A stretch of DNA of 64,000 nt from JAVBTR01 sp031556065 (GTDB lineage: Bacteria; Bacillota; Clostridia; Christensenellales; Aristaeellaceae): contig JAVBTR010000032.1 in NCBI GenBank assembly GCA_031556065.1, positions 40,193 through 104,192 on the forward strand, in the 5' to 3' direction. Positions 57,463 to 64,000 of the stretch are shown one piece after another. Below the pieces are notes generated by a model. The model did not search any database. It had not been told where the DNA came from and was given only the letters and a program-made list of their open reading frames with translations. Positions within the stretch are counted from its first letter, which is position 1; each line of letters begins with the position of its first letter. A program made the position numbers and the translations under genes.

Positions 57463-58038
57463 TTATTCGGCCTTGGATTGGGCCTTTTGTTCCAGTGCCT
57501 TGGCCTTGCGTTCCGCGAAGGATTGCTTTTCGGCTTTGGGCGCGAGAATCATGATCATGTGGCGGCCTTCCAGCAAAGGACGACGCTCCACAGAGCATAC
57601 TTCTTTGGTTCTCTCCACGAAATCCTGCATGACCTTCATGCCGATATCCGCATGAGCGATCTGACGGCCACGGAAACGAATGGACACCTTCACCTTGTCG
57701 CCTTCCTGTAAGAACTTAATGGCGTTTTTCGCTTTCGTCTGAACGTCATTTTCTTCAATGGTAACGGAAAGCTGAACCTCTTTGAGCTCGACAACCTTTT
57801 GATTTTTGCGAAGCTCCCGTTCACGCTTGGATTGCTCGTAGCGATGCTTGTCGTAATCCATCAGCTTGCATACCGGGGGGACCGCATTGGGCACAATCTT
57901 AACCAAGTCCAGCTCCGCTTTTTCCGCAAGCTCCATGGCCTGCTTGGTGGGCATAATGCCTAGCTGTTCGCCTTCCTGGCCGATTAGACGCACTTCACGG
58001 TCTCGAATCTCCTCATTGATCATCAGATCGGTGTTGAT
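57463..58038 (-). CDS. infC: Translation initiation factor IF-3, apparent AUC start
   Basis: 191 residues from ATC at 58,038. N-domain (MINEEIRDREVRLIGQEGEQLGIMPTKQAMELAEKAELDLVKIVPNAVPPVCKLMDYDKHRYEQ) and C-domain (IRFRGRQIAHADIGMKVMQDF). The start is inferred: GGAGG (58,052-58,048) lies nine bases before ATC, only three before GTG at 58,044, and the first ATG (58,023) has no ribosome site. Rare start codons are a hallmark of infC, because IF-3 rejects them and so limits its own synthesis. Confidence 0.9.
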   Translation of the reverse strand: MNTDLMINEEIRDREVRLIGQEGEQLGIMPTKQAMELAEKAELDLVKIVPNAVPPVCKLMDYDKHRYEQSKRERELRKNQKVVELKEVQLSVTIEENDVQTKAKNAIKFLQEGDKVKVSIRFRGRQIAHADIGMKVMQDFVERTKEVCSVERRPLLEGRHMIMILAPKAEKQSFAERKAKALEQKAQSKAE

Positions 58039-58066
58039 GTACACGCACCTCCTTAAAATATAAAAA

Positions 58067-58190
58067 CAGCGGGTGAATCCACCCGCCGTAAAACACTTTT
58101 CGCTCTTTGTTTAAGAGAAATAAAATGCCTTGAACCCACGCAAAACTGACTTCGCCGGGTGAGAAGCGGGCAGCTTCTACTTCACACAGG
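58067..58190 (-). promoter_or_regulatory. infC operon leader with terminator (L20 leader type)
   Basis: Between the promoter and infC lies a structured leader of about 120 bases. On the minus strand it contains GAAGTAGAAGCTGCCCGCTTC and TTCTCACCCGGCGAAG, like known L20 leaders, and ends in a terminator (GGCGGGTG-GATT-CACCCGC then TTTTT, 58,067-58,088) just ahead of infC. In Firmicutes L20 binding favours termination. The match is by general pattern only. Confidence 0.7.
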
Positions 58191-58194
58191 TGGT

Positions 58195-58223
58195 ATTATA
58201 CCATCTGCGGCCTAGTGTGTCAA
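58195..58223 (-). promoter_or_regulatory. Consensus promoter of the infC operon
   Basis: On the minus strand TTGACA (58,223-58,218) and TATAAT (58,200-58,195) are 17 bases apart: a perfect consensus pair. It overlaps the 3' end of the histidine kinase gene (stop at 58,220). Confidence 0.92.
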
Positions 58224-61200
58224 GCTTTTTTCCTGCACAAATAGCCATCCAGACACTTTAATAGTATTTGCATATCTACAGGCTTTGGAATATGGTCATC
58301 CATGCCGGCTTTCTGTGCTCTTTCCCTGTCCTGTTTAAAAGCGTTGGCCGTTAAGGCAATGATCGGAATGGTTTTTAGGTCCTGGCGGCCACAGGCCCTA
58401 ATGGTGCTGGTAGCTTCATAGCCATCCATATTGGGCATAGACACATCCATCAAGATCAGGTCGTAGTAATTTTCCGACCCGTTAACCACCTTATTCACAG
58501 CCTCAGCCCCGTCGGCCGCTTCCTCTGTCACAATACCCGTGCCTTCCAGCATAGCAGTAACCACCATGCGGTTAATCTCTACATCATCCACCACCAATAT
58601 GCGCTTGCCTTCAAACAGCCCTTCATAGGATTGACGCTGGCTTTCAGGCTTTTTATACTGGGCTTTTTGCAATGTAATAACGAAATCGAACACGCTGCCT
58701 TGATCCACATGGCTTTGAACCCTTAATTCACCACCAAATAATTCCACGATGCCGCTGGAAATAGAAAGCCCCAGCCCTGTTCCCCCAAAGCGGACCGCCG
58801 TATACCTATCCGCCTGTTCAAAGGGCTTGAAAATATTATCAAGGCGATCCTTTGCGATACCGATTCCCGTATCGATCACTTCAAAACTAAAAGCAGCCTG
58901 GCCTTCGTCCTGACTAAGGCAGGTTATTTTAAGGGTTACCCGCCCGCCTTTAGGCGTAAACTTAACCGCATTCCCCAGCAAGTTAATCAGTACCTGCCTA
59001 AGCCTCAGGGCATCACCCCTAAAAACACTGCTTTCCAAGTCGGGGCTTTCAACCGTAAACAGAATGCTTTTTTCATCACACCGGGGCTTAATGATCACAG
59101 CCACGGTTTCAATCAGGCTCCGCAAATCCATTTCGTCCTCAACCAATTGTATTTTGCCCGCTTCAATGGTGGAAATATCCAATATATCATTGATCAGCCC
59201 CAGCAAATGCCGGGAAGATTCACCAATCTGGTGCATGTGGGCCTTGATCAGCGGTTTTTGATCCTGTGGTTCCGTCAGCTTCTTTTCTACAATGCCTGTC
59301 AGGCCAATAATCGCGTTCATGGGGGTACGGATCTCATGGCTCATCTTCGCAAGAAAATCACCCTTATGGGCATTGGCCGTATTGGCTGCCTCAACTGCCC
59401 TTTCAAGGGCCAATTGGCTTAAGACCATATCCGTTACATTCTGGCTTTCAATGATATAGCCTACTTTTTCCCCAGACCGGCTAAACAAATATGCGGCCTT
59501 GCCTTTATAATACTCCTGCTCCGGCTGGGCGCAGTAAACCTCCGGTTCCACACCGTTATTGAGGGCCAGAATCGGGTCGCTGCTGCTGCCCTGAGGGTAA
59601 ATGCTGTTCTGGCCGTAGTGGGTACCTACCATTTCTTCAAGAGTATGGCCACTTAGCGCTACAGCCTGCTCACTGGCGTAGATGATTATATGGTTCATGT
59701 CCGTAATAAACAAGGGGTTGTGGTTGCTGGCCACAATGCTGTCGGCCATTTCATCAAAGGAATCAGCCAACATGGCGAACTCATCGTTTAAAGGGTCTTT
59801 AAACCGAAATTGCCTTTCGCCCTTTCTAAAGCGGCTGATACCCTTAATGAGCCTGGTAATGTTGTCCGTTATGACGCCTGATACCAATAGCACCATGACC
59901 ACCATGACCACCAATACCAGTATGGATGCTTCTACCAGTTTCGCGGTGGTACCACTCAAGTTTTCATCGATAGCCGTTTCCAGCTTTTCCTCTGTTTGGG
60001 TAGCCGGAGCGGTAAAATCTTCAAGCCCGGCCCCAATGGTCACGATACCAAAGCCCCGCTTGGAATAACCGTTTTCTGCGGTAGGAGCATACTGACCCGT
60101 ATAATAAGGAATGGCTGCAGCGGTGGTCAATTTATACAGCCCGCTCCATAAAATATAAAACGAACCAGAACCGCCTGTCTTGGTTAAGTCCATCCAGCCA
60201 GTACATTGAGGGGCGTTATTTAAATAGCGTCCATCCAGCCCCACCAGGCCTTGCTTTGTCAGTTCCCCAGCAGGGCTCTTGCTTCTGGATTGGTTATAAA
60301 ACTGAGGCAAATCTTTTGTAAAATCCACCCAGCTGGGGTTCTGGCTCTTTTGCCAGGCCTGGTAAATGCTTTCCTCCAGCCAGGGAATCTGCTTCTCTCC
60401 AGTTTCCGGGTCGAACCCCACAATGGAGTGATGCCGCGGATGGCAGATGCTGCGGCACTGGTAATCCCATATAAAAGCATAGTTGCCATCATATGCGCTG
60501 GGCAAATCTGTATACCGCTCCGCCATGGGCGTAATATGATCCACAAATTCCATAATATGGTCATGGTTCAGCGCGAAGGTCACATAGCCTATAACAGTCC
60601 CCAGTTCATCCTCAACAGGGGTCGCCCAGCGAATAATCCCCTCAAACCGCTGGCCATTAGGGTTTTCCGCCCCCGCGTAGGCCTGGTTTTCCGGTTCATA
60701 GGGAATATCGTAGCCTCTTTTTTGGGCCGCAGCTTGAACAACGGAAGGGGCGTACATGCCAATATAGTTGGAACCCACATAAGCGCCGATTACATCGGAT
60801 ACGTAAATTTCCCCGGTTGCAAGGGTTTGAAGCGCTTCAAAATAGGTTTCGGCTTTCACATAGGTGTTTTCACGTTTAGAAATATCCTTCATTTGGCTGT
60901 TTAAAGGGAAATTCGTCTTTGGCGAATCCTCCGCCACCACCTTAACCCTTTCCACACCATCTAAATCCACAAAGGTGATTTCGTCGTAGAGAGGGATTTG
61001 CTTATAAGAAAACCCATCACCCCTTCGGTAACGAAAGCCATCCATATCGTTGTTTTCCCCATTGGTGGATTGGCCGCCTGTATCATCGTTTTCCCCTTGC
61101 TTAGCAGGCACCCAGCTTTGCCCGTCTTCTGAAAGCTGCCATTCTCCCGTTACCTGAACAGCGGCCTTCTGGGCCCTTATAAAGCGGCTGTAGTTTTCCA

Positions 61201-61531
61201 AGGTGGGTTCCATGCTGGCAAGATATAAAATATCGTCATCCCGCTCATATAAAAAGGATGCCACGGCAAAAGCGGTGTCTGTGGTCATCCGTTCAATATT
61301 TTCTGTGGCACTTTGATTTAAGGCAACGGAAGAATCCTCCACTGCAATGGAACGCAAAACATTGCCCAGAGAGCTGATCTGTGTTACCGCGATGGTAATA
61401 ATCAGTCCAAAGGGCAATATTTTTTCTAAAATAAGCATCATGACAAGCTGGCCCCGTAATCGCAGACCAAGCTTATCGAAAAATTTTTCCAAGGTGCTCC
61501 GGGCAAACTGATTTTTGCCTGTGTCCTTCAT
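58220..61531 (-). CDS. Hybrid sensor histidine kinase with periplasmic sensor, PAS and receiver
   Basis: 1,103 residues from the ATG at 61,531. Span one near residues 30-55 (LVMMLILEKILPFGLIITIAVTQISSLG), a large extracytoplasmic region of about 480 residues of Cache/dCache kind, span two (LVEASILVLVVMVVMVLLVSGVI), HAMP, PAS (FITDMNHIIIYASEQAVALSG), HisKA (AKMSHEIRTPMNAIIGLTG), HATPase (LLGNAVKFTPKGG, FGGTGLGLSISSGIVELFGG), and a C-terminal receiver (ILVVDDVEINRMVVTAML, LILMDVSMPNMDGYEAT, KPVDMQ) with phospho-acceptor Asp. No output domain; a phosphorelay partner is expected elsewhere. Confidence 0.9.
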   Translation of the reverse strand: MKDTGKNQFARSTLEKFFDKLGLRLRGQLVMMLILEKILPFGLIITIAVTQISSLGNVLRSIAVEDSSVALNQSATENIERMTTDTAFAVASFLYERDDDILYLASMEPTLENYSRFIRAQKAAVQVTGEWQLSEDGQSWVPAKQGENDDTGGQSTNGENNDMDGFRYRRGDGFSYKQIPLYDEITFVDLDGVERVKVVAEDSPKTNFPLNSQMKDISKRENTYVKAETYFEALQTLATGEIYVSDVIGAYVGSNYIGMYAPSVVQAAAQKRGYDIPYEPENQAYAGAENPNGQRFEGIIRWATPVEDELGTVIGYVTFALNHDHIMEFVDHITPMAERYTDLPSAYDGNYAFIWDYQCRSICHPRHHSIVGFDPETGEKQIPWLEESIYQAWQKSQNPSWVDFTKDLPQFYNQSRSKSPAGELTKQGLVGLDGRYLNNAPQCTGWMDLTKTGGSGSFYILWSGLYKLTTAAAIPYYTGQYAPTAENGYSKRGFGIVTIGAGLEDFTAPATQTEEKLETAIDENLSGTTAKLVEASILVLVVMVVMVLLVSGVITDNITRLIKGISRFRKGERQFRFKDPLNDEFAMLADSFDEMADSIVASNHNPLFITDMNHIIIYASEQAVALSGHTLEEMVGTHYGQNSIYPQGSSSDPILALNNGVEPEVYCAQPEQEYYKGKAAYLFSRSGEKVGYIIESQNVTDMVLSQLALERAVEAANTANAHKGDFLAKMSHEIRTPMNAIIGLTGIVEKKLTEPQDQKPLIKAHMHQIGESSRHLLGLINDILDISTIEAGKIQLVEDEMDLRSLIETVAVIIKPRCDEKSILFTVESPDLESSVFRGDALRLRQVLINLLGNAVKFTPKGGRVTLKITCLSQDEGQAAFSFEVIDTGIGIAKDRLDNIFKPFEQADRYTAVRFGGTGLGLSISSGIVELFGGELRVQSHVDQGSVFDFVITLQKAQYKKPESQRQSYEGLFEGKRILVVDDVEINRMVVTAMLEGTGIVTEEAADGAEAVNKVVNGSENYYDLILMDVSMPNMDGYEATSTIRACGRQDLKTIPIIALTANAFKQDRERAQKAGMDDHIPKPVDMQILLKCLDGYLCRKKA

Positions 61532-61612
61532 TTTTCGCTCATCTCTTACATCATAATACTGATCACCTCCACCATAACACAATACAAGACATTTTTCAAT
61601 ACTGTTTTTAAA

Positions 61613-62947
61613 TCACAGCGTCAAAACCCCATTTTCCACAGATACAATTTTAAGCAGCTGCACTTCATTCCCTGTCAGAGCGTCGATATACACAAGGTAC
61701 TGGCTATCCAGAAAATCGCCAGAAAACTCATAGCAAAGAAGCTCTGTATCCTTAAAAGGGATCACGCAAAGCCGGGAACCCGTTACGTTCAGCCTGGAGG
61801 ATAGTTTTTGCTCCGCTTGCTCCTTGGTTATAGCAGCGCCTTCCAGGGTTCTTATGGTATGGTTCATCCAATAGTTATTGGCCTCAATGCCTACTGTTTC
61901 CCCTGTATCCAGCCTGACTTGTGCCTTGACCATATCTGGGTATAAAAGCACCCCATCCTGGGAACTGGCAAAATTGATCACTGCCAGGCCGTCATACATC
62001 TGGTAGTAGTTGGGTTCCATGCTTTCAAAGCCGTTTTTTTCAAGGAATTGCTTGGCGGCTTCCTTGGCTTCTTCCAAAGTCATTCTGGCTTCGAACTCCG
62101 CCTTTTCTGGCAGCATCAAAAGCACCTTGCCTCCCTGCTTGGTGATTTGCAGCGTCAGCACCATATCGTTTTTTTGTATTTGCACCCCAAAGCAAGGGAT
62201 CGCTCCCCCCTGATCCGGCGCTTCCGTAGCGCTTGTGATCCCTTCCTCCCCCACAAAAGTCCGGGCAATTTGTATGGCCTGCTCATGGGTTATTTCATCC
62301 TTGGGCAGCGCCTTGGGTTCCCCCCTGTGCCGCCCGTCCGAAAACGCGCCGTCGTATATCAGTGTTGGGTAATTCATGCCGTTGTCCTTATCCCCCAGGC
62401 TTTCCAAAGGCCTTGATTCAACAGACAAATCAGAATAAAACACACTGGAATCGGTGTTAAACAGCAAATTGCCCTGTTCCATCTCATCGCCAGATAAGAA
62501 AAGCTGTCCCAGCAAAAGGGTGCACTGGTTTAAAAGAGTGGCTACCTGGCTAAGCTCCTCTTCGTCCAGGGTTTCCCCATCGGCCAGCTTTTTGCTTAGG
62601 GCCTGGGCGTATTCCCCCGTCTGGGCGCAAAAGCGGATCAGCGGCGCGGCCGCATCATGAGAAAGAGGGAGAATCGATATGTTTTTCTGGGCCGTCCCCG
62701 CCTGATTGCTGATCTGGGATAAAAGCAGCACATTGTTTCCCGCGTCTTCCGTCAAAAGCACCTTTTCCAATTTAACAGCCAGGCTGCCCATGTTATCCAC
62801 CGTTTCCAGCATGGCGCTTTGGTAAACCTTTTCCAATTTCCCGTTAGCCTGAGCCACCCTGTTGGCTTGATAGGCCGCCACACAAACCGCCCCAACCAAA
62901 GCCAAGGTTAAAAAGCCATAGGCCCAAAGATGATGTTTATTCTTCAT
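61613..62947 (-). CDS. ypeB: Spore germination protein YpeB
   Basis: 444 residues. One N-terminal span (WAYGFLTLALVGAVCVAAYQ), the helical YpeB N-domain (ETVDNMGSLAVKLEKVLLTEDAGNNVLLLSQISNQAGTAQKNISILPL ... LLFNTDSSVFYSDLSVESRPLESLGDKDNGMNYPTLIYDGAFSDG), and PepSY repeats at the C-terminus (ITHEQAIQIARTFVG, MTLEEAKEAAKQFLEKNGFE, ITKEQAEQKLSSRL). Needed to stabilise and place SleB in the spore. Directly after sleB, as usual. Confidence 0.95.
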   Translation of the reverse strand: MKNKHHLWAYGFLTLALVGAVCVAAYQANRVAQANGKLEKVYQSAMLETVDNMGSLAVKLEKVLLTEDAGNNVLLLSQISNQAGTAQKNISILPLSHDAAAPLIRFCAQTGEYAQALSKKLADGETLDEEELSQVATLLNQCTLLLGQLFLSGDEMEQGNLLFNTDSSVFYSDLSVESRPLESLGDKDNGMNYPTLIYDGAFSDGRHRGEPKALPKDEITHEQAIQIARTFVGEEGITSATEAPDQGGAIPCFGVQIQKNDMVLTLQITKQGGKVLLMLPEKAEFEARMTLEEAKEAAKQFLEKNGFESMEPNYYQMYDGLAVINFASSQDGVLLYPDMVKAQVRLDTGETVGIEANNYWMNHTIRTLEGAAITKEQAEQKLSSRLNVTGSRLCVIPFKDTELLCYEFSGDFLDSQYLVYIDALTGNEVQLLKIVSVENGVLTL

Positions 62948-62957
62948 GTGCCACTCC

Positions 62958-63620
62958 TTAGATAGCGAAATTATGCTTGCCGATCACCAGCGTTATCTGG
63001 CGAGACCATATCCAGCTGTTGGTCGCTGTAGCAGGGTTATAGTAGTAAAGACTGCCGCCGGTGGGATCCCAGCCGTTAATGGCATCCTTGGCAGCACGAA
63101 CGCTGTCCTCATCGGGAGCCAGGTTAATCTGCCCATCGGAAACCGCATCAAAGGCGCCTGTTTGGTAGATCACCCCGGAAATGCTATTGGGAAAGGACGG
63201 ACTCTTCACCCGGTTTAAAACCACCGCTGCCACAGCCACCTTCCCCGTATAAGGCTCTCCCCGGGCTTCCCCGTGAACAAGCCGTGCCAGCAGATAGGTT
63301 TCCGAATCTGTTTGGGTGGATACAGCCACGGAATTGGTGCTTAAGGTTACGCCCAGGGCATCGGCAGTGGATTTACCCACCACCCCATCTGCCTTTAAGC
63401 CGTTTTTTCGCTGAAACCATACCACCGCATCGTAGGTTGCCTTGCCGAAAACCCCATCCACCGTACCCGAAAAATAGCCGTACTGCTTTAATTTCTGCTG
63501 CACCAATTTCACATCCGCCCCCCGGCTTCCCCAGGCCACCACCGCTGCCTGGGTCATTGAAACGATTAGCATCAAGCAGAGCACCACCAGCATCATCACA
63601 GGCTGCTTTTTAACCCGCAT
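62958..63620 (-). CDS. sleB: Spore cortex-lytic enzyme SleB
   Basis: 220 residues. Signal peptide (MLVVLCLMLIVSMTQAAVVA region), a peptidoglycan-binding domain (WGSRGADVKLVQQKLKQYGYFSGTVDGVFGKATYDAVVWFQRKNGLKADGVVGKSTADAL), and the SleB/Hydrolase_2 transglycosylase domain (LARLVHGEARGEPYTGKVAVAAVVLNRVKSPSFPNSISGVIYQTGAFDAVSDGQI) with the catalytic Glu in HGEARGE. Degrades cortex muramic-delta-lactam peptidoglycan during germination. Between spoIIR and ypeB. Confidence 0.96.
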   Translation of the reverse strand: MRVKKQPVMMLVVLCLMLIVSMTQAAVVAWGSRGADVKLVQQKLKQYGYFSGTVDGVFGKATYDAVVWFQRKNGLKADGVVGKSTADALGVTLSTNSVAVSTQTDSETYLLARLVHGEARGEPYTGKVAVAAVVLNRVKSPSFPNSISGVIYQTGAFDAVSDGQINLAPDEDSVRAAKDAINGWDPTGGSLYYYNPATATNSWIWSRQITLVIGKHNFAI

Positions 63621-63633
63621 CCTTCCATCCCCC

Positions 63634-64000
63634 TTAAAACCATTTGCTGAATATCTTAGGCCATTGCCATTCCAGCTCTATACTGCTGTCTGTTTCCGGT
63701 TCCTTGGAGGAGGTGGCAATGCAAAGGGCAGGGTAGAGAATGCACCACCAGTTTTGCCCTTCTCCGGCCCCCAGAACAATGCGCAGGGCTTGGTAATCCC
63801 CTTTTGGCACCAAAACCCCCTCATACTCCCGATCGGGAAAGGGAAAAACACCCGTCATGGCACAAACAGGCCCAAAATAGCCTTCCCTTTCCGCCGCAGC
63901 CTTGGCCACGCTTTCCACCTTTTCAAGGTTGCCGTTAATGAAAGCCAGCGCTTCCTCCCGGCTTTTCGCCCCGCCTAATTCTCTTGAAAACGCTTCTAAA
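63634..64000 (-). CDS. spoIIR: Stage II sporulation protein R (C-terminal part, start outside window)
   Basis: The frame is open to the right edge (122 codons visible; an apparent GTG start at 63,918 is internal). The visible sequence (ELGGAKSREEALAFINGNLEKVESVAKAAAEREGYFGPVCAMTGVFPFPDREYEGVLVPKGDYQALRIVLGAGEGQNWWCILYPALC) is the SpoIIR signature domain. SpoIIR is secreted from the forespore to trigger processing of pro-sigma-E. It lies 13 bases upstream of sleB, so the three spore genes may share transcription. Confidence 0.93.
   Translation of the reverse strand, partial: LEAFSRELGGAKSREEALAFINGNLEKVESVAKAAAEREGYFGPVCAMTGVFPFPDREYEGVLVPKGDYQALRIVLGAGEGQNWWCILYPALCIATSSKEPETDSSIELEWQWPKIFSKWF

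Noticed and set aside
1..64000. CRISPR array, insertion sequence, rRNA
   Set aside because: No regular repeat-spacer pattern, transposase or rRNA sequence was seen; the only repeats with order are the origin iterons and the tape measure repeats.

Overview
The window looks like a piece of the chromosome of a spore-forming, low-to-middle GC Firmicute (class Clostridia or a close relative). This rests on the host genes: spoIID with a SpoIIQ-like LytM gene, spoIIR-sleB-ypeB, a glgC-glgD-glgA glycogen operon with the Firmicute GlgD paralogue, infC-rpmI-rplT behind an L20-type leader, strong GGAGG Shine-Dalgarno sites, and consensus sigma-A promoters with 17-base spacers. No species can be named from what is visible.

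Positions 1 to about 32,340 are the integrase-proximal part of a temperate siphophage; its other end, with distal tail, lysis and far attachment site, lies left of the window. On the minus strand, read right to left, come an early region of small genes (28.6-24.8 kb), a replication block (DUF2800 nuclease, DUF2815 protein, family A DNA polymerase, VirE-type primase-helicase, an iteron-rich probable origin at 18.04-18.43 kb, VRR-NUC nuclease, SNF2 helicase), small regulators including an ArpU/sigma-like gene, then terminase, portal, head, connector, tail tube, Gp15 and the tape measure. On the plus strand are the repressor and three cargo genes (28.7-30.7 kb), a small gene and a tyrosine integrase (30.9-32.2 kb), and separately a membrane-anchored DnaQ-type exonuclease inserted as a moron between Gp15 and the tape measure with its own promoter and terminator. 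The genetic switch at 28.62-28.67 kb carries a TTGACA-17-TATACT early promoter overlapping TTCGAA operators.

From 32.4 kb rightwards the window is host DNA: two tandem secreted paralogues; a convergent DUF711/ACT-domain operon; a pyridoxal kinase-like gene and purine nucleoside phosphorylase; a hemolysin-III membrane protein and an unknown galactose-binding-like protein; a MATE pump behind a structured leader resembling a guanidine-IV (mepA) riboswitch; an SGNH esterase and glgA-glgD-glgC; spoIID and a SpoIIQ-like LytM protein; glmS; a GAF-type methionine sulfoxide reductase; an MFS transporter relic with a frameshift and a stop; an MBL hydrolase, a gene of unknown function and a DUF1934 gene; ispE; an ECF sigma factor with its membrane partner; a multi-TM glycosyltransferase-like protein; the infC operon; a large hybrid histidine kinase; and spoIIR-sleB-ypeB.

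The best candidates for undescribed biology are the moron exonuclease, the three-gene surface/membrane cargo next to the repressor, several tiny overlapping phage genes, two phage genes that appear to start at AUA, an infC that appears to start at AUC, and the MATE leader RNA. All calls come from reading the sequence and translations; no database search was run.
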